Assembly: GCA_035582835.1 (NCBI GenBank) | Contig: JAYKAV010002972.1 | Location: 171,933-235,932, forward strand | Direction: 5' to 3' | Origin: Phoebastria nigripes | Lineage: Eukaryota > Chordata > Aves > Procellariiformes > Diomedeidae | Length of the DNA stretch: 64,000 bases | In this document: one piece after another, positions 1-12,875 of the stretch | Layout: every line of letters starts with the position of its first letter | Position numbering within the stretch: the first letter of the stretch is position 1 | Translations under genes and position numbers: made by a program | The notes under the pieces: generated by a model | Seen by the model: only the letters and a program-made list of their open reading frames with translations | Database searches by the model: none | What the model was told of the DNA's origin: nothing

Positions 1-302
1 GTTTGTGTCAAGTTGTCATGTACTTCTGCAGGTTTTTGTGTTCCAGTAGGTGGGGTTTTATTTGCAAAAATAACTTTCTTAATACATACTGAAGTATGTA
101 TCATTTCCTTGTGAGTCAAAAAGACGATTCACAAGAATCAAAGATTTTTTTGTCTTTAAACTTAGTCCAGCTTCTAAAGGAGCCTGTTGTGTGTATGGAA
201 CATGGTGCATTTCAGCTTCACAAATGCAGTATTCTGTCTGGTTTTGCTGTATCTCTCACTCGTGAAGTACTTAAGAACATCAAGTTTTCAGAGCTTTCGG
301 TT

Positions 303-543
303 ATAGAATCATAGAATCATTAAGGTTGGAAAAGACCTCTAAGGTCATCAAGTCCAACCGTCTGCCCAACACCACCATGCCCACTAAACCATGTCCCTAA
401 GCGCCTCATCTACACATCTTTTAAATACTTCCAGGGATGGCGACTCCACCACTTCCCTGGGCAGCCTGTTCCGATGCTTAACCACTCTTTCAGTAAAGAA
501 TTTTTTCCTAATGTCCAATCTAAACCTCCCCTGGTGCAACTTG
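303..543 (-). mobile_element. CR1 LINE 3' fragment, antisense
   Basis: The segment starts with the octamer-type CR1 3' terminal repeat in reverse complement (ATAGAATCATAGAATCAT), followed by TTGGAAAAGACCTCTAAGG and AGTCCAACC, then the CR1 3' UTR and ORF2 end. It breaks off after CTGGTGCAACTTG. The 5' truncation is normal for CR1. It matches the copy at 63724-64000 with only about a dozen substitutions and one small indel by eye, so both belong to one subfamily. Confidence 0.93.
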
Positions 544-732
544 TGTTGTGCATGTATATCTTAATAAAATACACAGATCTAACCTTGAGGAACAAAGGTT
601 ATGTTCACTGTAAGAGAGGTCTGGTAACTATTGTGATAATTTGCTGCTGTCATTGTTTATGACTTTATACCATGTGGAGAGGTGAACTTATGCCTGGTTC
701 CTGCCTTCATCCTACTACCTCTCAAAGCAACA

Positions 733-768
733 ACACATGCATGCACATATATATATGCGCGCGCGTAT
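733..768. repeat. Alternating purine-pyrimidine tract (CA/TA/GC)
   Basis: 36 consecutive bases alternate strictly purine-pyrimidine, moving from AC/ATGC through (AT)n to a GC core (757-765). This is the classical composition of Z-DNA-prone sequence. It lies inside the intron. Confidence 0.8.
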
Positions 769-3700
769 TTATATGTCTGCACGTGTTGCTGCTTTGGGAA
801 GTAGTAGAAGGACGAAGGCAGAAACCAGACTCCCCCCCAGTATTGTTGAAAAGTTAGTGGATTTTTTTTGCGTTGTTTTTTTAATAATAATTCAATGTGT
901 TTAGTTTTTCCAGTGGCTACATGGTTTTAGGAGGGAAGGGCTTAATTGTATTCCTGAAGTTTAGAGTGAGATAGAGTCTCACTGATGCAAACTATGGGTT
1001 TTTAAGGTGAAATAAACTTCCCACCAGAGTTTTTAAAAAAAGAACATCATTGCTTTGGGGACAAATAAACAATAAAATATATTTTCTCTTTAAAGATAAA
1101 GCCAGAAGGCAGTTAATGTTAAAGATTTTAATCTAAAATTCCCAAAGCATAAAAACTTGGAACTACTGTTCTGTATATAGCACCAGCAAGAAGATGTCAA
1201 CAGATGTGGTACTAAGTGAAGGAAGCAAGTCCTAAGCTTACCCAGGCTAGCAGGTTTAAAAGAATGTCACTAAGTTAATTTTCAGTGGCTGCCTCTAAAG
1301 GATACACAAAACTGGTTTATTTTCACTGTTATGGCATAGACAGTGAACAGATTTTTTTTTTTTAAAGTTAATACAGTTTCTCTTCTTCTGAATGTCAGTC
1401 AACAGATCAGATGCAAATTGATATTATCTGTTATTTCAGAATTCACAGTTGGTGCTCCAAGCCAATTGTTTTCCCCTTCTGCACACAGCTGATGCATGTG
1501 ACCAGGCTCTAAGGACCAACAGAGCAGATAGTTTAGGTGAATTATTGTTACTAGCTAGAACTTCTAGTCCTTTTTATGTTGTGAAAATAGCATTTTTACG
1601 TTGCTTATTTGACATCATTACATTACCGCTGCATCAGAAGTGTTTTGTGTTATATGTTGTACAAACACAACCAGTGTCTGCCTACAGGTGTTAGAAGAGC
1701 CAACTACAGATAAATAAAGGAGCATAAGCAGACAGTGTTGGCCACTGATCACCAATGATACTAGCATGGTAGCAGTTGCGTGACTTCAACAAAAGCCTTC
1801 TAATCCCTCTTCCTCTTGAGGAGAAAAAAGAAATAATTGTGGCTATCTACAGATAGTTTTTTCTCAAGTGCAATAGACTGTACAGGAGATAGCAGTTTTT
1901 GTTTGGGGGGGGGGAATATTACAAGTGAGCAATGGAGGCAGATGATCTGGTTTATCTCTGGAGGTTCCACTGTAAGACTTCCCTTCCCCTGCCCCACTCC
2001 CTCCCCTTTAACTCTGAGGATCAAAGGCTGTGCTCTTCTCCTGAAATAGCAGGTAAGCACTGTAACAGACAGAGTATGTTGTCCAGATCATGAGAAGAGT
2101 CTGTTATCAATTAATGAAGGTCACACAAGCCTGTAGTAGACCAGTGTCTTAAGACTGAGTTTTAAGCCAGACTCCTCAGTGTTGAACTGCTGGTCTTCCT
2201 GCATGCGGTCTTTTCCCAGTTATTTAGTAGTAAGTCCAACATCCAGAAACTTGGTCTTGACTCTTTTTTGTTTTTGTTAGAAACCAGTTAGATAAGTATA
2301 CTGAGAACAAAACTACAGGGGCTTCTGAAGTCAGCTTCTTAAGGTAAAGCAAGGAGGAATTTGTGATCCCTTCTTAGCTNGAGGGGCGTGGGTGGCAAGT
2401 GTTTTTTGTGGTGACCATCAAACAGGTGGAAGTTTGCTAGAATTTGAACCCACATGAATACTTGGAATTTCTTGTTGTAATGACTTGCTGAACATGTTTA
2501 TTTTGAGAGTAGATAAATGGCGAGTACCTGCTAGTATCTTTCTAGAATAACTGTGGATTTTGCTTTCAATCCTAGGGTAGCTTGGCTAGAGAGTGCTAAA
2601 GGTTCTCTCTTCTGGTGCAGCTAGTTTTATTGCCATTGTAAGCCTTTACATGCTGTTCAGACTACTACACACTTAGGAGTTTTTGCTTTTTTCTTGGTGC
2701 TTCCATTTCAAACCAGGGATTGTGTTCTTGTCTGACTGTCACTCTTCTTTAAGCGTGCCACTGTCAGTCTTTTTCCCAATTTTGGGGAATTTAGAAAATG
2801 TGGATCATGATGGCATATTACTTTATCTGTTGTACCTTTTGCCTGATTTTAAAATTATTTTTGTGTTGCTTTTATGATATTTACAAGTTTTGTTTTCCTG
2901 ATGTTGCATATTATAGAAATTAGACCTATTAATGATTAGTTAACATAGTCATAATCTGTTATTTCTAAAGGCTTGGGTACAGCACCAAAGTTGTTGTTGT
3001 GTCCTCTTCTCCCCTTTGTCCTCACCCCTTCTTCTAGTCTTCCCATCTCTTTAATTTTGTTAGTTCCTTTTAATATTCTTGAACCGTTGTTTGTTGTTTT
3101 CTGGTTCTTGGACAACTAGTCTTGAAATACTTAAAATTAAATAATTCTTTGTGCACTCTGATTCATATGTATTCAATGTATAATTTTGAATGGAAGAATG
3201 AGTGAGCTTCAATTGTTGAGATGCAATGATAGTAAAGTTCATTAAAATATCAATAGAGAATTTGGTTTTAAATAAGGTTTTTAAATAACTTTGCCAGCTG
3301 CTGAACTGACAGAAATGAAGGCAGTTTGAACCATAGTCAGTGGTGACTCCAAAGCTATTTGTCTACTGGTGCACACAAGCACACCTGGCAAACATGGGTA
3401 TATAAAATAGTGCTCCGTAAGTGGAAAAGGGGTAATAGGATGTACCTCTGCTCAAATGGGAACACAATGATTCAAAGAGAGTGTTTGATTTGGGATTTTA
3501 TTGGAAAAGGAAGATGGAAAGTGTGGCTCTTTCTGTATCTAGTCATATCTGTAAAAACTGATTTTAACCAACATAAAATTTTAGACTTGTTTGTATACAT
3601 ATGTAAGTGACTACATAAGGTAGAAGTAATAGGTAGTAAGGTAAGGCCTTATGTGTCTTATCTCTACATAAGAGAGTTGATGACTAGAAGCTCTTGCTAC

Positions 3701-6700
3701 TGACTACAGGAAAGCTACTTATATTTTAAGAAGCTCTTTTTCAACAGAAGTTTGTGCGTGTTAAGTTTAACACAGTCCTGACTGAGTGATTCTTGTTTTC
3801 TTTTTACGTTTTCATTAATCAGTATCTTTTGATCTTTATACTCAAGTCAGTATACTGAAGGAAGCAAAGCCAATGCATGATACATATTGAACCACTTCAA
3901 AGCACCAGCTGGCCTGCTCAAGTCCATTTCAGATTGTTTCATGATTTTAACAGAATGGCAAGATTTGTTCAAATACAAGTAAACCTCTGAAAAACAACCA
4001 CCAGACATGTGAAAACACTGTTTTATTCCCTGAAACAATGTAATCACTGTTCATTGTCCCTCTCAAAAGGGGAAATTGTCGCATGGAGGTTCAGCATAGT
4101 GCTTTAATNTCCAAATATTTATATAAAATTCTTAATAATCAGAATAGCATTTAAATAGCTACATGCATAATGTATAGAAAGTTTGTTTCCTGGGAGAGAA
4201 GGAATGACTTCTTGACCTCTCTTCCAGTATTGAATTGTTGGGGAAAAAATGATTGGAAAAGCTGGGGGGTGGCTGTGGTATGTGGTGGTGCGTTTTTTCT
4301 TTTTTAGTTCTTAAACTACGCTTTTCCACAAAGTTACTTTTTCAGCTTTTGGCTGTTCAGATTCTATTTTTTTTGAAATTGTAGAAAGCCCAAGAATTGG
4401 AAAATGTGCCTTTGAATATAGGGAGATACTTCAGGAAGTCTTTATTACACGAACAGTTTCTTTGTTTTAAGAAGGTATCACCGCTGCTTTCTGAAATCCC
4501 ATGTAGTGTGGAGATTCGCCTGTGCAAACTTTACAGGCAAATAAGAAAAGGAAGCTTATATTTGCCATTCTCGTGTTCATGACTTGTGATATAAACCCTT
4601 TAGTTGCCAAGAGATCTCACCAGATGGTTTTATTTCTGAAGGCTGAAAAGAATGAATGCACTCTTAAAGGGCTTAAGTTTTATGGGTTTTAATTGAATGC
4701 TTTTAATAAATTTATTTTATATCATAAGTTAGTCTAAAATTTCAAATATTTCTATCATAAGTGATACCTAAGGAATATCTACCCAGCAGCTAACTGTTGT
4801 CCTCCAACACTTAAGGGAGAGCAAACTTTTGAATTAGGCAAAGCTTTTGAATCTCACTTCACGGTTTGTTTTAACAAATCTTTTGTATTATGTAGAGCTT
4901 CTGATGGAAATACTACCGTTCTTTGATTTGGTTGTCAGTTTTGTTATCGTCTATGGAACAAGTAGGACATACCTGGTCAGGTTAGGGTCCTGTTTTGATT
5001 TCTGCTTTAGTACCAATTAAAAGTGGCATACAAGAATATTCTTACTTTTCGCATATCTATGTGATCATACAGTACTGAATTACTAAGAGGTACTACAATA
5101 CAGTCTTTCATACCTGAAATATCAGTAGAGGGAGATTCTTGCTGCTTTGTTTAGCTTAATGGCTTTGTATATAGAGAATTGTCATAATAGAATTAGAAAT
5201 TTATCTAAAAAAAGCTAATTGCCATTTCTTTGGCAATACTTTTTTCTTTAGTGAATCTAGGCTGACAAATGCACCTTTACAAAACGATAATGAATTCTGT
5301 ATGGAAAGGAATTCTTTAACTCTTACTTGTGAACCTTAATTATGTTAGTATCTCAAACCACCCTCTGTTTTTATCTGTTGAACTTTAACAGCCTTCGAAG
5401 TACATTATATTTGTAGCACCTTTTCTTGCAGGACAACCCACTTCTATTTAAAGGATATAGTTTGTTTCTCTCAATCTGTCAGTTACACTTTTTTATTCCT
5501 GTGCTATCAACATGTGTTAGCTAACATGACATAACTTTGAAAAAAGTTAATGAAGAGAAAGCGTTTCTTTTCCTAAATTCTTTTGGGGCTAGTGTTCTGT
5601 TCAGTGTTAAGTTTTGGAACATTTAAGTGGAAATGTGTTTTGAGGAGCAATTATTTGACTTTTTATGTACTACTTTTGCTTTGCAGCCAACAGCAACTCT
5701 GTTCGCCAGCTATTCTCACAATGCAAATAAAATGTATTGAAATATTAAATATTTAATCACCCAGTATTAACTAACACTATAACCTGTAGATACATATTCT
5801 TCCACTCTGGAAAATGTTTGCTGCTTCAGTAAAGAATGAATGTGCCTCACTACATTCTAGTGACAGCAAAACATATAATGCTTATTAGTTATATGGAATA
5901 TACTAATTCATCTGGAACAGTCCACAATAGAGTACGGCTGGAAGCAGGCTAGCCCAATGTATGTTTTATTACTTACCTCCACTGCAGTATAACTACTGAA
6001 ACAGAGTGGTTTAGTCTTCCGGTTCCAAACGCTGCCTTTTTCTTTGACTGTGTAAGGTCAAGGTCTACTCTCAAAGCAAGCAGTACCAAAAAGCTATTAA
6101 ACGCATATGCTCCTTCCCTCCCTTCACCCTACCCTCAATTTTTTTTCTGCCCTCGTTCAATCATTCAAGCAGAAGTAAAGGATATCTACCTTTAAGTCTA
6201 GCAACAGTTGACAAGGCATACAAGACACAGTGCTCCCATGCTTTTGTTAAGGAAGTGAGTGAAGAGCAGAAGACACCTAGTGGGTATGCAGTCAGCTAAT
6301 GATGTCCACTCGCTTTCTCAAAACAGTTGTGTGTAGAACATATACTATGAAGAAAAACATGGTTTTGTCTTTCACTTTTTTCTCCCTTCCCTACTTTTCT
6401 CTTGAAAATTAAGTAAAGGGAATTTGAGAAAGCATTCTTTTCTGTAACTGTCAAGAAAACTTAAGTGAATAGCCTGAAAACAGAAGGAAAATTAAACCTG
6501 TGAATAATTAGTGTAATACTTACTATTTATACAGAGTGGAAGGTGTATATCTTCTGCAGATGTAATAAGAGGGACAAATGAGAAGACATTTAAGACAGGA
6601 ATCAGTGGAATTTTTCTAGCTGTGCTCCATATTGAGCAACACAAAAGTAGCTTTGCTTATATTGCTTCATCTGATCTTAACTGGTAAGATTTATTTTTCC

Positions 6701-7524
6701 TGGTACAGTGTTTATGAAGCCCTGTGCCATTATGCAATAAAATTCTTTTGGTTATATGTTCCCTTGTCATATGATCTTCATGATTCTTAAATGCTTGCTA
6801 CAAATTCTTTATTCTGAAATCCTCTCTGTGAATAAAACTTTTTTCCCTTTGCTTTCTTCTGTTGGTTCATATTGAATACATTTTGGGAGATGGAGGTGAA
6901 AACAAGAGCTTGAAAAAATTCTTTCCTTACTTGGGAATCACCAGCTCAAAATGCTTATGCTCCATCTGCTGTCATACTGGTTGACCTGTTTTGCTTCAGT
7001 ATTTTACTTTATCTCAGTGATGGATTTTACTTGAAAGTCAGGTTAACAGAAGCTTATTTCAATAGGAAGAGAGCGTGTTTGTGTTTATAGAGATTGCTTC
7101 AGCTTTTCTGTAAGTGAAGAACGGAGGAGAGGAGTTGAAGAGGAAGAATGAAGGGTTCTGTGAAACCAGTCAATCGTGTATTGGTCCAGTGGTACCCAGC
7201 AGTGAATTTATAGACCAGAAGTTCTGGTGCAATAGCTGAGCCTACAGCCCAGTGTGTGTGACTGACACTTCTGGCCACCTGGAAACATAGAAGGAAGGCA
7301 GGTGTCCTTAGATGGGGTTGCAATAGACTAATATTAGGGGGTAGGTATGTTTTTGGGGGGTTGTGTTTGTTTTTTTTCTTTTTGTGGCAATTGTAAGATA
7401 CAAAGACTTAAAGTTCATCAAAATCTCAGTAAATCTACACATAATAAAATTTGTAAGCCACTATTTGAACTAACTGCTTACAGGTTTGTTTTTTTCTTTT
7501 TCTTTTTTTTTCCAATTGATACAG

Positions 7525-7632
7525 GTGGAATCAAGAGATACTTTAAACAGTATTGCCTTGAAATTTGATACAACACCCAATGAACTGGTTCAATTAAATA
7601 AGCTTTTCTCCAGAGCAGTCGTTCCTGGACAG
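7525..7632 (+). CDS. OXR1: OXR1 exon: LysM domain core
   Basis: 108 nt, 36 codons, phase 0 at both ends. The translation begins VESRDTLNSIALKFDTTPNE and ends AVVPGQ. This is the core of the LysM domain: the SRDTLNSIA helix, the N-E-L-V-Q-L-N-K helix and the VVPGQ turn. In animal intracellular proteins this fold is not a peptidoglycan enzyme; in OXR1 and NCOA7 it sits near the N-terminus and its ligand is unsettled. The acceptor is a T-rich tract ending TTGATACAG; the donor is CAG|GTACTA. The preceding exon should supply the first LysM strand residues and is not in the window. Reading on past 7632 gives an intronic frame that departs from OXR1 at once, which confirms the donor. Confidence 0.95.
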
Positions 7633-8836
7633 GTACTATTACACTATATATGTCACTTACCCAACAAAGACCTTTTTCCCTGTATTTCTCATCTCTATCA
7701 GAGAAGGTGTTAAAGTGCTTCTCTTACTGGTTTTCCTATTGGCTTTGTAAAAGAGTTTTTCATTTTTCTCTAGTTTGTGAACTCCTTGTGCCTATGAAAT
7801 AACTGCCTAAAAAGGGGAACATGTAATGAAGCTACCTGTCTCTCTTAAATAAGATCAGAGGACTTTTAAAACTAAATATACTTAATGGTATAATAACACT
7901 TGGATACAAGCTAAATTGTTACTTTGCAAATATAGCAGGCTGTTTACCAACTCTAGCTCAGAAGACAAATTCAGGGTACAGCTTACAAACAACATTCCTG
8001 ACTGCATATTATTGCCTGCAATTCTATTTTAATAAATTGAATAATGTTTCTATTCCACTCTGAAAACTTTTTCTTTACCAGCAGTGTATGAATTATTATT
8101 CACTTCTTATAGGTTACTATTGCTAACATCTTTTTCTTTCCCTTTTTTGCCTTCACTTTTCACTTCTCTTTGAAAGCCAGGCCTGGAAACAAGTGATAGG
8201 TCAGCTATGGTATTAACCATTGCCTGTTTGGTATTAGCCCTCTGTTTGAAAAAATCAGGTGTTTACTTCTGATTGCTGCAAAACTTTGTCTAGGTAGCTT
8301 GAATTCCTACCATGGTCAAAATAATGTATTTAAGGGGTGAAGAACTTCAGTTGTGTGGGGGTTTTTTGTTTGTTTGGGTGGTTTTTTTTGTTTGTTTGTT
8401 TGTTTGTTTGTTTTTTTTTACTTTCAGTGCTAAGAGCTACGTCTATGAACTTGTTCCCCAGCTTGTTTCTTGGTTGCTCAAATAGTAGAGTAATAGCAAG
8501 AGAAATAATCGGGCACGTCTTCCTTGGACTGTATTAGGTGTTTCTGGCATGCTGTGTACTTTTAATGCTTTCTATCTGAACTTTTTCCTCAACTATTATG
8601 ATTAAAAATCGATCTTATCTCAAATAGCATTTAAAAACTTTAAAAGCTAAAATTAAGTAGTACTTTGTGTGGTATTGTTTATTCCCTCAACTCATAATTT
8701 CTGTTAAAATTAATGAGAGCAGGAATGATTTTGTATAGCTTAATTTGAGAAAGCATAGCAAATATACCTGAACTGGTGGGAAATCTAAAGTAAACCTGAA
8801 AGCATAACTTCTAACTACATTATATCTTCTTTATAG
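7633..8836 (+). other. OXR1 intron between LysM exons
   Basis: GTACTA donor, TTTATAG acceptor. It contains a G/T-rich tract with (TTTG)n at about 8350-8419. Nothing else is recognised. Confidence 0.85.
8350..8419. repeat. G/T-rich low-complexity tract with (TTTG)n
   Basis: Only G and T on the + strand, with GTTTGTTTG repeats ending in a T run. It is one of several similar tracts in this gene. Confidence 0.85.
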
Positions 8837-8950
8837 ATTTTGTATGTTCCTGACCCAGACTACATTTCTAGTGTGGACAGCTCCCCCTCTCTAAGTCCTA
8901 TAAGTCCCCTATCACCTACATCTTCCGAAGCAGAGCTTGACAAGGCTACA
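8837..8950 (+). CDS. OXR1: OXR1 exon: end of LysM and Ser/Pro linker
   Basis: 114 nt, 38 codons, phase 0 at both ends. It opens with ILYVPDPDY, the last LysM strand, then a low-complexity linker: SVDSSPSLSPISPLSPTSSE and AELDKAT. The repeated S-P pairs are typical proline-directed kinase sites (inferred only). The donor was chosen as ACA|GTAAAT (8951) because the next exon starts in phase 0. A second GT at 8961 (TAG|GTATAC) would add 10 nt and shift the frame. Confidence 0.94.
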
Positions 8951-9295
8951 GTAAATGTAGGTATACCTGTTGTCCTTGAAATTAATTTTCCCTTACAAGA
9001 TAAATGTTACAGATGCTATGCTTTCTTCTTAAACTATCCTTTCATTTTGGGGAGAAAGTACTTTACAACACTTGGAGTTGAAAAGTAAAAATGACAGTTT
9101 TCTATGTGAAAACTGATTTGAAGGCAAGTTATTTGTAGCAAAATACTATCCTTGCACACTGAAATCTCAAATACTAGTTTCTGTTGCATTTCTGTATTTG
9201 TTACCTTTCAGAACTAGTTAAACATTTGTCTCTAATCTTATTGATAGTTTTTGTAGCAATGATACATTGGCAAGAATACTCAAGCAGCTAAAAGG

Positions 9296-9851
9296 TGGTC
9301 CTGGTTTCAGCTCAGATAGAGTTAATTTTCTTCCTAGTAGCTGGCATAGTGCTGTGTTTTGGGTTTAGGATGAGAATAATGTTGATAACACACTGATGTT
9401 TTAGTTACTGCTGAGCAGTGCTTACACAGAGTCAAGGCCTTTTCCTGCTTCTCACACCACCCCACCACCGAGTAGGCTGGAGGTGCACCAGAAGCTGGGA
9501 GGGGACATAGCTGAGACAGCTGACCCCAGCTGACCAAGGGGATATTCCGTACCATATGACATCATGCTCAGTATATAAACTAGGGAAAAGCAGGCTGGGG
9601 GTCTGCTGCTCGGGAACTGGCTGGGCATCGGTCAGTAGCTGGTGAGTAATTGCATTGTGCATCACTTGTTTTATATATTCTTTTATCATTATTATTATTA
9701 TTCCCTTTTTTTTTATTCTGTCTTAGTAAACTGTCTTTATCTCAACCCATGAGTTTTACTTTTTTTTTTTTATTCTCTCCCCCATCCCACTGTGGGGGAG
9801 TGAGCGAACGGCTGTGTGGTGTTTAGCTGCCTGCCAGGTTAAAGTACAACA
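9296..9851 (+). mobile_element. Solo LTR of an avian endogenous retrovirus
   Basis: A 556-nt unit beginning TGGTCCTGGTTTCAGCTC and ending ACAACA, so it has the TG...CA ends of a retroviral LTR. It matches a common avian LTR type (AGTTAATTTTCTTCCTAGTA near the start, GGGAGTGAGCGAACGGCTGT near the end). A TATATAAA box lies at 9572-9579, a GGTGAGT splice-donor consensus at 9641, an ATT-rich stretch follows, and there is a TAGTAAACTG region that replaces the usual poly(A) signal. Flanks AAAGG (9291-9295) and AAAGT (9852-9856) are a possible 5-nt target duplication with one mismatch. No internal retroviral genes are present, so this is a recombined solo LTR. Confidence 0.88.
9572..9579 (+). promoter_or_regulatory. 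TATA box of the solo LTR
   Basis: TATATAAA in the promoter position of the LTR. Transcription would be expected about 25-30 nt downstream (near 9602-9608), in the same direction as OXR1. Activity in this copy is not known. Confidence 0.55.
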
Positions 9852-11449
9852 AAAGTAAGGGCTCCCCCCGCTCCCTGTAGAAGTGCGGGAGGGGGTTCTC
9901 TAGTTTCATTTAGCAAAATGAAGTAAAGAGGGGAAAAAAAAAGTTTGTTTCAGTGAAGGGCTAATACAGAGTTGGTTATAGCTGACTTCTACTCGGTAGT
10001 TCTACCTTTGTAGACTTCGAAATACTAAAATTGTTTAGCCATCAAAGCTGCTCTGTAATTCAGCTCGAATGTAGATTTTTGGCTAGGAGCTGACTTTGTA
10101 AAAGCATGTCTTTCCAGGAACACTGGTTTCCTGTCAGCAGAATTCTATGGGGAGAACTCCAACCAGGAAGATGCAGTAGTGGAGCCTGGGCTTCTCTGCA
10201 ATTTATGCAATTATTAAGAAACATCTGAGTAAGGTCATATGTCACTAATATTCTTTTCCCAGTTATTATTATCTTTTCTCTCAAATAACAAATTTTCTTG
10301 ATAGCACTTCTTGATAGTGCTTAGTCAAGCTGTCAAATGTCTACTCCGGCCTTCCGTGTGCTCAAAGTTGAGGAAGGTTTGAGACTTTAAGCATTTATTT
10401 ATTTATTTGCTTGCATGACTTGGTCCAGAGAAGTTTAAATATAAAGGTGTTGCTTTGTTGCAGAATAGGTTCCCATTAGACAGGCTGTGATGACCCTTCT
10501 GCTGAAAATTACTATTTGGTTTTGCTATTATACCTTTACTCTGACCTAGTACGCCTGTTCTTGTGAGGTGTCTGCTGTCATTTGTACTGAATAATTTCTT
10601 TTATGGCAAATTGAAGGTGTTGTAGCACAGTAAATAGACTAGTCTGCAAGAATACATTCTTCTATATCAGTCTCAGAATGACTGTAAATGCTAGGATAGG
10701 CCTACCCATATAGCATATGTCATGAGAAGTTACTCAAGGGAAAATTGTTAGTTTTACTACTAGAAATCAGAGCTCTTCCTGCAATGCATTAGATCCCATG
10801 TCAGAAAAATACCTTATTCTTGCTTTTGTGGATTATTTTGTATATGCTTGTTTGCATATAGTAGATAAGGACGCTTAATAGTGTAACCATACCTGTAATT
10901 TATTTGAAACTTTTTTATTGACTATATGCACATAGCAGAGATAAAAGCTTGAAAGTGTAGAAGAAACCAAGTAGATTAAAATACTTTAAAAGTTAAAATC
11001 CTCTTATGCAAAAGGTTGTTTTCTTCAGTGTAGGCAGTTCAATGTTAGCAACAATTTGAGTGTTAAACTTCATTTAACTGACACTGTATTGTTGCAGAAC
11101 TATTTTGTGCATCTCATTACATGTCGTGGATCACTACAAGCAGTTCTTAAATGCTTCAGGGAAAGTCAAACAAACGAGCAATGTGACAAGATATAATAAA
11201 GTGTTTATGGAAGTTTCTGTTTCTGAGGTCTTTCGAAGTATGTGTAAGGAGGGAAGGGATGTTTCTAGATACAGTTTGTCAAAAGAAAGCAAAGAACAGA
11301 AATCACTTGCACTTGTCAGTGTGGACTCTGTGTGTGTCCATTTGGTTTTGTTTTTCAAACAGTCTCTCCAGCAACGCAAAAAGCACTCAACTTCTATTTG
11401 AGCAGTTAAGGCTGGAGTGTTTTGTTCTTCGTCATAGCACCTGTTTTCC

Positions 11450-11515
11450 GTGTTTCTCTTCTCTCTTTGCTGGTTGCTATCTGTGTTTCTCTTCTCTCTT
11501 TGCTGGTTGCTATCC
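11450..11515. repeat. 33-bp perfect tandem duplication
   Basis: Two adjacent 33-nt copies (11450-11482 and 11483-11515), pyrimidine-rich, differing only at the last base. The duplication creates an apparent repeated peptide on the minus strand, but no gene is supported there. Confidence 0.95.
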
Positions 11516-12875
11516 TTATGAATGAGAGAAGTACTAGCATACATTCTCTAATGCTCTGTATTGATGTCTATCGTCTTTGACTTTCCTCCAATTTTGACTC
11601 CAGATTTGCAGTATAAATTTAAGCATATTTCAAGGTAAAGAGGATATGTTACTCTGCCTGTATAATGTAAAGAGGTCTTCTCTTCTGTGCTAGGGTCATT
11701 GAAATCGATGAGTTCTTGCTAGAAATTGAATAAGATGACTAACCAACATCTGAACCTCTGTTGAGGCAAAATATAAGCTATGATATGCTCTGTTCTTTTG
11801 TTTCTGTTTTATCAAACATTGGAGTAGCTTAACACAACCATGTGGCTAAATATAAATCAGCATGTGGCTAATATAAGACCTGCATAACCCTGTTAAATTT
11901 TTTCATGTTGCTACACTTAAGCTAAGATTTCAATGTGTATTTCAGTAAGTTTGTTTAATGTCAGTGTGTATGTAAGAACTCAGCTTAGATTTTTAAGCCT
12001 GTCTTATGCAGCTGGGTTTTGTGAAGGATTTCTTCACTCAGCAGTCTGATGCACATATTTGAGAAGATTCAATAAGCTTTACTACCTGTAAAACTTAAAA
12101 TCTGCTTCGAAATAATATGTAGTGACAAGGGTGTCGTCATTAAATTTGAAAGTCTGCCACCAGTATTATTCCTGCTTTTATGTTGCGTGGCAATATGAAT
12201 GAGAAATAGCTGGCTTATTCACAGTGGACTTGGATATCAGCTGGGGACTCCTGCAGCCACTTGCTAAGTTATATGCATCACAAGGGTGACCACATAATTT
12301 TTAGGAGAAAGGCATATATAGAAGGAGAACTCATCTCCAGGAAGTTTGCTTTTTAATTATATCTTCATTAGCTTTTTCAGCAAAATTCAGTTCGGTGTTC
12401 TGTAAGTTGTTTTGATTTTTTTTTTTGTTTGCTTTCTAACTAAAATTGAAAGACGCAGGCAAAGGCTAAAGCGGTGCCAGAAAGATGATGAACTGAAAAC
12501 AATTGTGTGTAAAGTTCCTGGATATGATTAAAGGCATTTAGCTATAATCTCTACTAGTGAATAGAACTGAACAGAAAAGCAGAAAACCAAAGGGAACATA
12601 GAAGTTCACATTTTTTATAAATAGCAATATTATATTAGTAACTAAAAATAGCAATTATGTATGAAATGGAGGTCTTTAAATGTTGGTTAAGCTCCAAAAC
12701 AGGGTTGCTGTGACTATAAAATAGGCTTTGGCGCAGTCTGTCTACTATACGTGTAGCTTTTATTTAAAAACAATTTTTTCACTGTCTGTCCTGTGCCTGG
12801 TGGGTTCTATGTTCACTAGTTTGTTGGATGTACTGCTAGACAGCAAGATAGATAACTCTTCCTGTTATCTGCCCA

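Larger units (their letters stand above)
1..7524 (+). other. OXR1 intron (5' part outside window)
   Basis: No coding exon is seen here. Contents: a CR1 fragment (303-543), a 36-nt alternating purine-pyrimidine tract (733-768), a G10 run near 1907, and otherwise AT-rich unique sequence. The intron ends in a T-rich tract and ACAG at 7521-7524. Confidence 0.85.

Noticed and set aside
9334..9689. Minus-strand frames of 73 and 85 codons
   Set aside because: They lie antisense within the solo LTR, which is non-coding.
11134..11544. 136-codon minus-strand frame with a repeated DSNQQREKRNT peptide
   Set aside because: The peptide repeat only mirrors the 33-bp tandem duplication; no similarity, splice structure or start context supports a gene.
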